Shown piece by piece: positions 16,719-24,940 of a stretch of DNA of 64,000 nucleotides. How positions within the stretch are numbered: position 1 is the stretch's first letter; the number at the start of each line of letters is the position of its first letter. The position numbers and the translations under genes are program-made. The DNA is from Bacillota bacterium. GTDB taxonomy: Bacteria; Bacillota; Limnochordia; Limnochordales; ZCTH02-B6. The DNA lies in assembly GCA_017577945.1 (NCBI GenBank), contig PKQS01000009.1:1-64000 (forward strand), given 5' to 3'. The notes under the pieces were generated by a model, which had not been told where the DNA came from, ran no database searches, and was given only the letters and a program-made list of their open reading frames with translations.

Positions 16719-17387
16719 TCACTTGACCTCGCCGATCTGGACGATGCGCCCTTCGACTTTGGGAGCGACGGGGCTGTTTTCCATCAGGTACTGGATGAGC
16801 ACTTCCTGCATGGAACCGAACTCCTGCAGGACCGGCTTGTTCAGCATCTCATAGCCGTCGCCGCCAGCCGTAAGGAAGCCGTTGGTTGCCACGACGAACT
16901 TGGCGTTGGGATCGATGGGCTCGCCCTGGTACCGCACTTCCACGATGCGGCTGCCCGGCGGCTGGGTGCCGTCGAATACGTAAGCGAGTCCGCTGACGTG
17001 CGGGAAACCGCCCCACAGCTCGGGCCACATGCTGACCCCGTGTTCGAGCGCGGCGATGATTTCCGCGCCGGTGAGCTCAATGGTCACCACCGTGTTCTCA
17101 AAGGGCAACAGCGTCAGCAATTCTTCCAGGGTGATGGGCCCGGGTTCGATAAACTCACGAATGCCGCCGCCGTTGGTGATGCCTACGTCGGCGCCGGTGA
17201 ACTCCCGCATCGCGTCGATAACGAGATTGCCCGCGGTGGTTTCCTTGGTGCGGATGTTCTCGCGCGCGGCGTCCAGGTACACCAGCGTTTCGCCGACGAC
17301 CATGTCCATCGCCAGGGCATGCCCGCCGAGCACGGACGCGGCGGCCAACAGAGACATGACAAACATAAGTTTCCTCAATGCGCGCAT
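16719..17387 (-). CDS. Secreted 5'-nucleotidase C-terminal domain protein (second half of split enzyme)
   Basis: A 222-residue exported protein equal to the 5_nucleotid_C domain only. It has its own signal peptide (LMFVMSLLAAASVLGGHALA), then GNLVIDAMREFTGADVGITN with the nucleoside-binding NGGGIRE, the FENTVVTIELTGAEIIAALE helix and VVATNGFLTAGGDGYEML, all hallmarks of the substrate-binding domain. It has no metal-binding motif, so it should not be catalytic alone. The partner domain is encoded at 14039-14992. The ATG at 17387 follows AGGAGTGGCAGC. The gene is headed by its own promoter and a palindrome. Confidence 0.9.
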   Translation of the reverse strand: MRALRKLMFVMSLLAAASVLGGHALAMDMVVGETLVYLDAARENIRTKETTAGNLVIDAMREFTGADVGITNGGGIREFIEPGPITLEELLTLLPFENTVVTIELTGAEIIAALEHGVSMWPELWGGFPHVSGLAYVFDGTQPPGSRIVEVRYQGEPIDPNAKFVVATNGFLTAGGDGYEMLNKPVLQEFGSMQEVLIQYLMENSPVAPKVEGRIVQIGEVK

Positions 17388-17424
17388 GCTGCCACTCCTA
17401 ATCGGTGCGATTTGGCGGTTCCCG

Positions 17425-17470
17425 CCATGAATACGAATTCATGGTATCACTAACAAATGTCCATTCTCAA
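17425..17470 (-). promoter_or_regulatory. Promoter with overlapping palindromic operator
   Basis: On the minus strand TTGAGA (17465-17470), an 18-base spacer and TACCAT (17441-17446) precede the nucleotidase C-half gene. A perfect inverted repeat CCATGAAT-acga-ATTCATGG (17425-17444) overlaps the -10 element and start site, the position expected of a repressor operator. The repressor is unknown; the sequence differs from the GGTGTAAA sites by deoR. Confidence 0.55.
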
Positions 17471-17552
17471 GATGACACTGCTAATGGAACCTTAATAAAT
17501 GTTGGAAGGGGAAGCGATTTCCGAACGGCCGGTGCGGGCCCGTTCAGCCGGA

Positions 17553-17579
17553 GCCGCCGGCCCGGGCGGATCCGGCGGC
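17553..17579 (-). terminator. Hairpin just after deoR-type gene
   Basis: GCCGCCGG (17553-17560) and CCGGCGGC (17572-17579) form an 8-bp stem with an 11-base loop a few bases beyond the regulator's stop on the minus strand. No T-run follows, so it may only stabilise the transcript end. Confidence 0.4.
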
Positions 17580-17584
17580 CCCGG

Positions 17585-18343
17585 TCAGACGATGTGCAGG
17601 GTGATGCCGAGGTTTTGGATGTGCTCGATCCAGTCTTGGCTGATGCCCGAATCGGTGATGATGGCGTCGAAGTCGGTGAGGTCCGCGAAGTACGAGGGCT
17701 TGACTTTGCCGAACTTGGTGGAGTCGACCGTCAGGATTTTCGAAAGAGAACACTTCAGGGCCGCGAGCTTGGTCGAGGTCTCGTACTGGTTGACGCACGT
17801 GACGCCCAGCTCTTTGCTGATGCCCGCCGCGGACACGAAATACTTGTTGGCGCACGTCCTGGAGATGAGCTGGATCCCTTCCGGGCTCTCGAACAGGCCG
17901 GTATCCCGGTGGTAATACCCGCCGGCGAAAATGATGTCGACCATAGGCTTCTTGTAGATCTCCGCCAGCACGTTGGCGGTGAAACAGACCACCGTCACGG
18001 GCAGGTCGTCCGGCAGTAGCTTGGCGATGTACTCCGTGGTGGTGCCGATGTCGATGACAATCACGTCGTGGGGTTCGATGAGCGAGACTGCCTTCTGGCC
18101 GATGCGGTATTTCTCCGGGGCATGCTTGTCCTTTTCCGCCGCCAGTTCGTAGATGCCGTCGCTGTTGTAAATGGCCGCACCGTGAATGACGTTCACAATG
18201 TTGTATTCTTTCAGCACACTGAGGTCCCGGCGGATCGTCATCTCGGACACGTCGAACGCGGCGGCTAGTTCCTTGATGGATGCAGCGTGCTTTCTCTTAA
18301 GATAAGACACGATTTCGTTGAGCCTGTCCCGCCTTCGACTCAC
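17585..18343 (-). CDS. DeoR/GlpR-family transcriptional regulator
   Basis: A 252-residue repressor: an N-terminal winged helix (ASIKELAAAFDVSEMTIRRD, the DeoR signature) followed by the ISOCOT-fold sensor domain with DIGTTTEYIAKLLP and ADLTDFDAIITDSGIS, which in relatives binds a phosphorylated sugar. It starts at a GTG after AAGGGGGTCGAGAAGTT. It is transcribed divergently from deoC-udp-ECF, so deoxyribose-5-phosphate or ribose phosphate is the likely effector, as for Bacillus or E. coli DeoR, though this is inference. Matching GGTGTAAA sequences lie just downstream of both divergent promoters. Confidence 0.9.
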   Translation of the reverse strand: MSRRRDRLNEIVSYLKRKHAASIKELAAAFDVSEMTIRRDLSVLKEYNIVNVIHGAAIYNSDGIYELAAEKDKHAPEKYRIGQKAVSLIEPHDVIVIDIGTTTEYIAKLLPDDLPVTVVCFTANVLAEIYKKPMVDIIFAGGYYHRDTGLFESPEGIQLISRTCANKYFVSAAGISKELGVTCVNQYETSTKLAALKCSLSKILTVDSTKFGKVKPSYFADLTDFDAIITDSGISQDWIEHIQNLGITLHIV

Positions 18344-18380
18344 AACTTCTCGACCCCCTTCATCCGAGTCCCCCGATCCT

Positions 18381-18425
18381 TTTACACCTTAATAAAGTAC
18401 ACGATTAAACGCCGAACCCTGTCAA
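18381..18425 (-). promoter_or_regulatory. Promoter of the deoR-type gene with GGTGTAAA site
   Basis: Minus strand: TTGACA (18420-18425), an 18-base spacer, TGTACT (18396-18401), then GGTGTAAA at 18381-18388, about at +1 to +9. The same octamer lies on the plus strand at the same place relative to the deoC promoter. Confidence 0.6.
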
Positions 18426-18557
18426 TACTTGTGATTGCGTGTTTGAAAATGGGCGAAACACCATCGCGACGGCGCGGGATTGCTGCTCGCGGGGTGACCT
18501 TCGTCCAGGGAGTGGTCAAATTGTCACAGTTAAGTGTTTGAATAATATCAATGCGTG

Positions 18558-18606
18558 TTGACGTCCTTACATATTGATGGTACAATCAAAACAACGACGG
18601 TGTAAA
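18558..18606 (+). promoter_or_regulatory. Promoter of deoC-udp operon with GGTGTAAA site
   Basis: TTGACG (18558-18563), a 17-base spacer and TACAAT (18581-18586) form a near-consensus sigma-A promoter. GGTGTAAA follows at 18599-18606, close to the start of the transcript, and mirrors the site below the deoR promoter about 210 bp away. I infer a DeoR operator pair controlling both directions. Confidence 0.7.
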
Positions 18607-18680
18607 GTGACTCAATGCGAACGAGATGTAGTCGTTTTCGTAACAACTTGCATCGTCATTCGCAAGGGGTTGCAGAACTG

Positions 18681-19358
18681 GTGGACAATCCGGTGGATTA
18701 CAAAGAGATTCTAAGCAAAGTCGACCACACGCTCCTCGACGTCACGGCCCGCTGGGAAGACGTCAAAGCGGTGGCGGACGAAGCCCTGGCATTTCAGACC
18801 GCTTCCGTGTGCATTCCTCCCAGTTTCGTCAAGCCAGTCAAGGACTACGTAGGAAATCGCATGGCCGTCTGTACCGTCGTCGGATTCCCCAACGGCTATA
18901 GCACGACCGCCGTCAAGGTTTTCGAGACGGAAGACGCCATCGCCAACGGCGCCGATGAGATCGACATGGTCATCAACATCGGCCTGGTCAAAGCGGGACT
19001 GTCCGACCAGGTGCTCGCGGAAATCCGCGCCGTGAAAGCGGCCTGCGGCAGCCGCTTGCTCAAGGTCATCATCGAAACGTGCCTGCTGACGGACGACGAG
19101 AAGGTGCGCATGTGCGAAGTCGTCACGGAGGCGGGGGCCGACTTCATCAAGACGTCCACCGGTTTTTCGCACGGCGGAGCCACGTTCCGGGACATCGAGC
19201 TCATTCGGCGGCACGTGGGACCCGGTGTCAAGATCAAGGCTTCGGGCGGCATCGCGAGCCTGGAAGACGCCGCCAAGTTCATCGCTCTCGGGGCGTCCCG
19301 TTTGGGTTCGAGCCGGATTGTGAAACTGGTCAAGCAACAGCAGCAGCAACAGCGGTAG
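18681..19358 (+). CDS. deoC: Deoxyribose-phosphate aldolase
   Basis: Class I aldolase splitting 2-deoxyribose-5-phosphate into acetaldehyde and glyceraldehyde-3-phosphate, the last step of deoxynucleoside breakdown. The GTG at 18681 ([20 protein letters not shown]) follows AAGGGG and gives 225 residues, the family norm; the ATG at 18615 would add an unlikely tail. The Schiff-base lysine is K157 in DFIKTSTGF, the second lysine is K186 in KIKASGG, and the catalytic Asp lies in [10 protein letters not shown]. The C-terminus ends in six glutamines from a CAG/CAA run. It is the first gene of an operon with udp and an ECF importer. Confidence 0.95.
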   Translation: MDNPVDYKEILSKVDHTLLDVTARWEDVKAVADEALAFQTASVCIPPSFVKPVKDYVGNRMAVCTVVGFPNGYSTTAVKVFETEDAIANGADEIDMVINIGLVKAGLSDQVLAEIRAVKAACGSRLLKVIIETCLLTDDEKVRMCEVVTEAGADFIKTSTGFSHGGATFRDIELIRRHVGPGVKIKASGGIASLEDAAKFIALGASRLGSSRIVKLVKQQQQQQR

Positions 19359-19375
19359 GGAGGACTAGGGGCAGC

Positions 19376-20110
19376 ATGGCTCTGGAGGTAGACGGGCTGC
19401 AGTATCACATCAGGCTGAAGAAGGGCGACGTCGGCAGGTACGTCCTTTTGCCCGGCGACCCGTTCAGGACGGATCTCATCGCCACTTACTTTGAACACCC
19501 CCAGCTCATGGCCCACAACCGTGAGCACAAAACCTGGACCGGCTACATCGACGGCGTCAAGGTGTCCGTGACGTCCACCGGCATGGGCTGCCCATCTACC
19601 GCCATCGCCGTGGAGGAGCTCATCAAGTGCGGCGCGGACACCTTTATTCGTGTCGGGACGGCGGGCCCGGTGGCGGACATCGCCCGGGACCCGTCGGTCG
19701 ACGGGGTCATCTGCACGGCGGCTGTGCGCGATGAGGGAACGACTCTCCACTACATGCCTGTGGAGTACCCCGCGGTGGCCGATCGGCACGTGGTTGCCGC
19801 CTTGGTGGAAGCGGCCAAGAAGAACGGGCTCAACTACCTGGAAGGCATCTGCCAGTCGAAAGACTCCTTCTACGGCGAAGTCGACCCCGACTCTTCGCCC
19901 GTGGCCAAGCGGCTGAAGGAACGGTGGGAAGCCTGGAAGCGAGGCAACGTCCTGGCGTCGGAGATGGAGGCGGCGGCCTTGTTCGTCATCTCGTCGATCC
20001 GAGGCTGCAGGGCGGGGGCCATCGTGTCCTTCAAGGACGTGCGCGATTCCATCCGGGTCGCCTGCGACGCCATCCGGATTCTGGCGCGGAAGGACGGCCT
20101 GATCCAATAA
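19376..20110 (+). CDS. udp: Uridine phosphorylase
   Basis: Nucleoside phosphorylase (PNP/UDP family, 244 residues) that converts uridine and phosphate to uracil and ribose-1-phosphate. The N-terminus LQYHIRLKKGDVGRYVLLPGDPFR, the phosphate-site STGMGCPSTAIAVEELI, FIRVGTAGPV and the ribose-binding SEMEAAALF are visible. The ATG at 19376 lies after AGGGAGGACTAGGGG, 17 bp beyond deoC. Together with deoC it makes a pyrimidine (deoxy)nucleoside breakdown unit. Thymidine use by the enzyme is possible but cannot be judged from sequence. Confidence 0.92.
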   Translation: MALEVDGLQYHIRLKKGDVGRYVLLPGDPFRTDLIATYFEHPQLMAHNREHKTWTGYIDGVKVSVTSTGMGCPSTAIAVEELIKCGADTFIRVGTAGPVADIARDPSVDGVICTAAVRDEGTTLHYMPVEYPAVADRHVVAALVEAAKKNGLNYLEGICQSKDSFYGEVDPDSSPVAKRLKERWEAWKRGNVLASEMEAAALFVISSIRGCRAGAIVSFKDVRDSIRVACDAIRILARKDGLIQ

Positions 20111-20122
20111 CAGGTGACGAAC

Positions 20123-20974
20123 ATGAGCCGACCAATCATCGAGGTGCGGGAGTTCAGCTACATCTACCCCAACTCGACGGAGTTCGCGCTGAAAAACGTG
20201 TCCTTCACCATCGAAAAGGGCGACTTCGTCGGGATCATCGGTTCGAACAAGGCAGGCAAGTCCACGCTCTGCAAAGCCTTGGTGGGCGTCATTCCGAACT
20301 TCATCGGCGGCAAGTGGAGCGGGGATGTGCTCGTCGACGGCGAGCCGATCACGGGCGTGGAAAACCACAGCGCGGCCGACAAGATCGGAATCGTCTTTCA
20401 AGACGCCGAAAGCCAGTTCACGCAGGAAACCGTCGAGGACGAAGTCGCTTTCGCCATGTGCAACCACGGCTTCAGCAAAGAGCTCATGCTGCAGCGCGTG
20501 GAGGAAGCGACCAAGGCCTGCGGCCTGTTTGACCTGCTTGACCGCTCACCGTTCAGGCTGTCGGGCGGCCAGCAGCAGCGGCTGGCCATCGCCTGCGTGC
20601 TCGCTTTGCGCCCCGAGGTCATCATCCTCGACGAATCCACGTCCCAGCTGGACCCCATCGGGCGCAGCGAAGTGTTCTCGGTCGTCAAGGAGCTGCACAG
20701 AAGAGGCACCACCATCATCATGGTCGAGCACAACATCGAAAAGATCGCGGAGTACGCAGATAAAGTCATGGTGCTCTCCCACGGGGAGCTGGTCGAGTAC
20801 GGCCCCGCGAAAGAGGTTTTCAACAAGCGGGAGAAGTTGGCCGGCCACAAGGTGCGGGTTCCTCAGGTGACCGAGGCGGCGTTGGCCCTCCGGCACAAGC
20901 TGGACTTCACGGCCGCTCCGATCACGCTTCCGGAAGCCAAGCAGTTGTGCACACCGCTGAGAAGGCCGAGGTAG
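20123..20974 (+). CDS. ecfA: ECF transporter energy-coupling ATPase (cassette 1)
   Basis: CbiO/EcfA-type ATPase of 283 residues that powers a vitamin- or nucleoside-type importer with the following three genes. The Walker A reads GSNKAGKST, where the usual GxGK glycine is Ala; Q-loop FQDAESQFTQETVEDEVAF; full signature LSGGQQQRLAIACVLAL; Walker B VIILDESTSQLDP with Ser after the catalytic Glu where Pro is usual; switch His in MVEHNIEKIAEYADK. The ATG at 20123 follows AGGTGACGAAC. Its gene follows udp by 12 bp, tying transport to uridine breakdown. Confidence 0.92.
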   Translation: MSRPIIEVREFSYIYPNSTEFALKNVSFTIEKGDFVGIIGSNKAGKSTLCKALVGVIPNFIGGKWSGDVLVDGEPITGVENHSAADKIGIVFQDAESQFTQETVEDEVAFAMCNHGFSKELMLQRVEEATKACGLFDLLDRSPFRLSGGQQQRLAIACVLALRPEVIILDESTSQLDPIGRSEVFSVVKELHRRGTTIIMVEHNIEKIAEYADKVMVLSHGELVEYGPAKEVFNKREKLAGHKVRVPQVTEAALALRHKLDFTAAPITLPEAKQLCTPLRRPR

Positions 20975-20980
20975 ACAGCG

Positions 20981-21789
20981 ATGGGCAAAGCGGTCATCGA
21001 AACCATCGACCTCGTTCACACCTACAAGACGGGCGTCACGGCCCTCAAAGGCGTGAACCTGAAGATATACGAGAACCAAGTGGTGAGCATTGTCGGCCAG
21101 AACGGGAGCGGCAAGACCACCCTGGTCAGGCACTTCAACGGGCTGCTGAAGCCCACTTCGGGCAAGGTTCTCGTGGACGGGGAAGACACCGCAGGAAAGC
21201 GCATGCCCGAACTGGCGCGCAAGGTGGGCTACGTCTTCCAAAACCCGAACCACCAGATTTTCTGCACGACCGTTCGCGAAGAGCTCCTGGTGGCGCCGCG
21301 GAACTTTAACTTCTCGGAAGACGAAAACGGGCCCTCGACGAAGTGGTCGAGCTGATGGGGCTCGCGTCCGAGCTGGACAAGCACCCGCTCACGCTGGACT
21401 ACACCTCGAAGAAGATTGTCACCATTGCCTCCGTCTTGATCTACAAACCTAATGTGCTCGTCTTGGACGAACCTACCAACGGCCTCGATCAGTCCGGTCG
21501 CGAGATGCTCACCAAGATCATCGACATGATGAAAGCGGCGGGCCACACGGTCGTCATGATCTCGCACGACATGGACTACGTCGCGGAGGTCTCGGAGCGT
21601 GTCGTCGTGATGGCCAACGGCCAGGTGATCAAGGACGGCGCTCCGGCGGAGGTCTTCCTGGACCGCGAGGCCTTGGTGGAGGCACAAATCGAGCCACCCC
21701 AGATCACGGAGTTGGACTTGTACCTGTCCAACGGAGCGGGAGGTGGGTTGGCGCTGACGGTGGCTGATTTCGTCAGGAAGTACCAGTAG
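20981..21789 (+). pseudogene. ecfA: ECF transporter second ATPase (cassette 1), frame broken once
   Basis: The partner EcfA' ATPase, readable in two frames: 20981-21355 (Walker A GQNGSGKTT, Q-loop FQNPNHQIFCTTVREELL) and about 21343-21789 (Walker B VLVLDEPTNGLDQ, switch His ISHDMDYVAEVS). Restoring one A to the AAAA run near 21330 joins them as SEDEKRALDEVVELMGLASE with normal family length of about 269 residues. The signature region reads LDYTSKKIVTIAS with no LSGGQ, the same degeneracy as in the second cassette's partner. It is either a true frameshift or a sequence error; I lean to error. Confidence 0.8.
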
Positions 21790-21842
21790 ACGGCGAAGCA
21801 CCGGACGGCACAGATGGGATTCCTCGGGGAGGGTAAACGTCC

Positions 21843-22449
21843 ATGCCGGAACTGAAGGAAATGGAAGCTGCCAAAGGCAGACTGCGCACTACTTACTTGG
21901 CTGTTCTTATCCCGCTGGGTACCGCCATCAACCTCGTCGGCGGGCAGGTTGGCGAGCCAGCTCAAGCTGCCGTTGTTCCTGGACTCCATCGGCACGGCCA
22001 TCGTCGCCGCCATCATGGGGCCGTGGGCCGGCGCGGCTTCCGGCGTGCTGTACAACGTCATCGCCTCGCTGATTAGCGGCAACCTGCTCGGCTCGCTGTT
22101 CGGGATCTGCAACATGGCGACGGCCCTTATCGTCGGCTACATGGTGCGAAAGGGCAAGTTCGAGACGTGGGTGCACGTGGCCCTGGCGGGCGTGTTCGTC
22201 GCGCTGGCCAATGCCATGCTCGGCGCGCCCATCGCGGTAGTGGTGTACGGCGGCGTGCAGGGCAGCGGCGTCGATTTGCTGGTAGCCGGGTTGCTGTCGC
22301 TGGGGCAGGACATCTTGTCCGCGGCGTTCTTGGCCCGGGTGCCCATCAACTTGGTGGATAAGGGCATTGCGGTGATCATCGCGTGGATCATTCTCAAGCG
22401 CCTGCCTGAAAACATGAAAGGCTTGTCGGGAGCGCCGGCGCGCAGCTGA
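21843..22449 (+). pseudogene. ECF transporter S-component (cassette 1), frame broken once
   Basis: Membrane substrate-binding subunit of the ECF importer, in two frames (21843 to about 21935, then to 22449). Removing one G in CAGGTTGG near 21948 gives INLVGGQLASQLKLPLFLDS, which aligns gap-free with INLIGGAIAIALKLPIYLDS of the second cassette. The joined protein would have about 201 residues and five to six membrane helices, typical of S-components. Neighbouring udp and deoC suggest a pyrimidine nucleoside or base as substrate; this is inference. The extra base is not in a long homopolymer. Confidence 0.75.
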
Positions 22450-22456
22450 CCGCTGA

Positions 22457-22492
22457 ACCGGACAGAACAGGATAACCGGACAGAACAGGATA
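22457..22492 (+). repeat. Tandem duplication of an 18-bp unit
   Basis: ACCGGACAGAACAGGATA occurs twice in direct succession (22457-22474 and 22475-22492), just after the S-component stop and before the ribosome site of ecfT. A recent slippage duplication is likely; it spaces the two genes. Confidence 0.85.
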
Positions 22493-22514
22493 GGAGAAGC
22501 GAGGGCAAACAGCT

Positions 22515-23297
22515 ATGATCCAGCCACGGCCAAAACCCACGTTCCTGCGCAGGCTACATCCCATCACCAAACTGTGGATGAGTCTGGGGCTGACCCTCGC
22601 GATCATTCTGTTCGCGAACACCTGGTTTTCGCTCCTGCTCATGCTGGTGGGCGTCCTCTGGATATACAAGGAAAAGTATATCCTGGAGTTCAAGATCGTG
22701 GCGTTCGCCATCGTCACCATGGGCATCAGCATGTTCCTCATCAACGGCACGCTGAACCCGGTGAACGACTACACGAAGGATCCCGTGTTCATCCTTCCTT
22801 GGCTGGGCTGGAAGTTTTACGAAGAAGGGCTGATGTACGCGCTGGCCGTGTTCCGCCGGATCGCCCCGCTGATGGCCGTGCTGTTCCTGCTGTTTCGGAC
22901 GATCAACATGACGGATCTCGGCGTCGGGCTGACCCAGGCCGGTTTGTCGTACCGCGCGGCCTTCATCTTCGTGACGACCTTCCAGCTGCTGCCCGTCCTG
23001 AGCAAGGACATGCAGCAAGTGATGGACGCGCAGCGATCCCGCGGCCTCGACACGGAAGGAAATCTGTGGCAGAGGTTCAAGGCGTTCGTCCCGATCATGG
23101 TGCCGGTGATCGCCAACTCCATCGCGAAAATCCAAGAGCAGGCCATCGCGCTGGAGACGAAGGGGTTCAACCTGCCGGGCAAGAAAACCGTCTACCGCGA
23201 CCTGCCCAAGACGGCGGCGGATCGGCTGTTGACGGTCGGTAGCATCTTGCTGGCCTTGTGCGCCATCGTCTACCGCATTGTCGCGGCTTTCGCCTGA
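22515..23297 (+). CDS. ecfT: ECF transporter transmembrane component EcfT (cassette 1)
   Basis: Energy-coupling T-subunit of 260 residues with about five membrane helices and the two cytoplasmic coupling motifs: AQRSRGLDTEG near residue 171 (the Ala-Arg-Gly signature) and ALETKGFN near 213. It links the two ATPases to the S-component. It ends the deoC-udp-ecfA-ecfA'-S-ecfT operon and is followed by a clear terminator. The presence of a private A-A'-T set makes this a dedicated (group I) ECF system. Confidence 0.92.
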   Translation: MIQPRPKPTFLRRLHPITKLWMSLGLTLAIILFANTWFSLLLMLVGVLWIYKEKYILEFKIVAFAIVTMGISMFLINGTLNPVNDYTKDPVFILPWLGWKFYEEGLMYALAVFRRIAPLMAVLFLLFRTINMTDLGVGLTQAGLSYRAAFIFVTTFQLLPVLSKDMQQVMDAQRSRGLDTEGNLWQRFKAFVPIMVPVIANSIAKIQEQAIALETKGFNLPGKKTVYRDLPKTAADRLLTVGSILLALCAIVYRIVAAFA

Positions 23298-23324
23298 GGG
23301 CGCACGGCAGCGGGTCATAGGCGG

Positions 23325-23361
23325 AAAAGGTGGTGTTGCTGCGGTAACACCACCTTTTTTC
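23325..23361 (+). terminator. Intrinsic terminator after ECF cassette 1
   Basis: AAAAGGTGGTGTT (23325-23337) pairs with AACACCACCTTTT (23346-23358), an 8-base loop, ending in TTTTTT. It closes the deoC-to-ecfT operon. Confidence 0.92.
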
Positions 23362-23401
23362 GTGGGGCAGGCGAGTTTCGGGTTGCAAGAGGAGACGGAG
23401 C

Positions 23402-24694
23402 ATGAAATCAGCAGTCGTTGGCACGATCGACCGCGCGGCGGTCGAGGCATTGAAAGAGAAGTACTACCGGCGGAACTACATTGCCCTGGTGTTCGAGGGG
23501 TTCTTTTTCTCCTTCGGGTACGCGATGTTTTCGCACCAGACCGTCTTGCCCATCTATGTTTCCAACATCACCGAAAGCACGGTTCTGGTGAGCCTGCTCA
23601 CGCTGATTTTCTTCAGCCTCTCGAACGGGTCGAGCATTTTCTCCGCCGTCCTGGGGGTGAACACGACCAGCCCCAAGTGGCTCAGCGTGTTCATCTGCGC
23701 GCTGCAGCGCTTGGGATTTTTGCTGATTTTCCTTTCGACGTACACCGTCGCGGGCTCGCCTGAGCTCGGCCTCGTGCTGTTCTTTTCGTCGTACGCGGTG
23801 TTTGCGGTAACCGCCGGCCTGTCGTCGCCCATGTTCGCCACCATGGTTTCGTCCGTAATCCACCGCGATGTGCCGGGCTTCTACGGCTCGTACGCCCTGG
23901 CGGGGGCGGTGGGCGGCCTCGTCGCGTCCCGGGTTATCGCGGTGTTCGAGCGCTACCCGTTCCCCGAAGGTTTCCGGTACATGTTCCTCAGCGGCTTGAT
24001 CATGGCCGTGCTGGCGACGCTCATCGTCGTCTTCTTCGTGCGGGAAGTGCGGCGGGAGCCCGTGGCGCAGAAGCTGCGCTTCGCCGACTTGCCGGGCCTC
24101 TTCAAGACGGTGGTCCGCGACAACCGGCCGTTCCGGAACTTCCTCGTCGCCCGGGTTCTGGTGGCCGCGGCGGAGCTTTCCGTGCCGTTCTACATCGTGA
24201 AAGTCAGCACGCTGGAAGGCGTGACCGAGGGGTTCGTGGGCGCCATGTCCACGGTGCTGCTCGTTTCCAGCATGGTTTTCGGCAAAGTGTTGGGTTACGT
24301 CGGCCGCCGGTGGGGGCCTTTCGCGCAGCTGGGAGTGGGGTGCGCGGCCGGCATCGGCGCTGCGCTTTTGGCTATCGCCTTGCCGTCGCCGTCGTACGCG
24401 TATTTGCTGTTTGCGCTGGTCAGCCTGGCGGGGCAGGGGCCGCTGCTGGCCAACTCGGTGGCCACCATCGTGTACGCTCCGCCGCGGCACGTATCCGTTT
24501 ACGCCTCCTTCAGCGGGCTCATCGTGGCACCTTTCTACGGGTTGTTCTCGCTGGGCGGGGGGCTGGTCGCGAACATCGCCTCCCTCGATTCCGTGTTCAT
24601 GATTTCGCTGGCTTTGTATGCCGCGGCGCTGGTGTTCGTCCTTTCGCTGCGCCGCCGCAACGCGGCGTACGGTCGCGCCGTTCCGGGGAGCTGA
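23402..24694 (+). CDS. MFS transporter
   Basis: A major facilitator protein of 430 residues with twelve predicted membrane helices and no signal peptide; ATG at 23402 after GAGGAGACGGAGC. Loop motifs include VIHRDVPGFYGSYALAGAVG between helices 4 and 5 and VGRRWGPFAQLG between 8 and 9, a loose version of the MFS motif A. Its place in the island, between two nucleoside import cassettes, hints at a nucleobase or sugar exporter or importer, but no substrate can be read from the sequence. Confidence 0.85.
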   Translation: MKSAVVGTIDRAAVEALKEKYYRRNYIALVFEGFFFSFGYAMFSHQTVLPIYVSNITESTVLVSLLTLIFFSLSNGSSIFSAVLGVNTTSPKWLSVFICALQRLGFLLIFLSTYTVAGSPELGLVLFFSSYAVFAVTAGLSSPMFATMVSSVIHRDVPGFYGSYALAGAVGGLVASRVIAVFERYPFPEGFRYMFLSGLIMAVLATLIVVFFVREVRREPVAQKLRFADLPGLFKTVVRDNRPFRNFLVARVLVAAAELSVPFYIVKVSTLEGVTEGFVGAMSTVLLVSSMVFGKVLGYVGRRWGPFAQLGVGCAAGIGAALLAIALPSPSYAYLLFALVSLAGQGPLLANSVATIVYAPPRHVSVYASFSGLIVAPFYGLFSLGGGLVANIASLDSVFMISLALYAAALVFVLSLRRRNAAYGRAVPGS

Positions 24695-24775
24695 TGGCAC
24701 GCTTGGGCGCCGCAAGCGGCGGTATGTCCGAAAACCCGCGCTGGCAGGCCCATCCGAATCCATAAAAACATAAAG

Positions 24776-24842
24776 TTGACAATAAACTTATGCGGTTTTA
24801 CGATCGGGATAGAGGTCTGATCTCTTTTCGGCTGATCAGACC
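24776..24842 (+). promoter_or_regulatory. Promoter and palindromic operator of gntR-nucleoside hydrolase-ECF operon
   Basis: TTGACA (24776-24781), a 17-base spacer and TACGAT (24799-24804), followed at once by a perfect inverted repeat GGTCTGATC (24814-24822) and GATCAGACC (24834-24842) with an 11-base gap. Its position near +1 to +35 suits a repressor site for the GntR-type regulator encoded 100 bp downstream. Confidence 0.7.
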
Positions 24843-24940
24843 AGTCCGCGAAACGTCAAGCGGCCCAGGGCACCTGGCATGACGCCGACTAGGCAAAAGG
24901 CTTGGGCGCAGGCAGTTCGGGCAGGAGGTAGGTACCGTCC

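Noticed and set aside
19338-19358. A meaningful polyglutamine tail on DeoC
   Set aside because: Six Gln codons at the very end come from a short CAG/CAA run that could easily arise by slippage, and the fold is complete without it.
21320-21350. Programmed frameshift in the cassette 1 ATPase
   Set aside because: The bases GACGAAAACGGG do not form an X-XXY-YYZ slippery heptamer in the zero frame, no stem follows closely, and the second cassette makes the same protein in one frame. A lost A is simpler.
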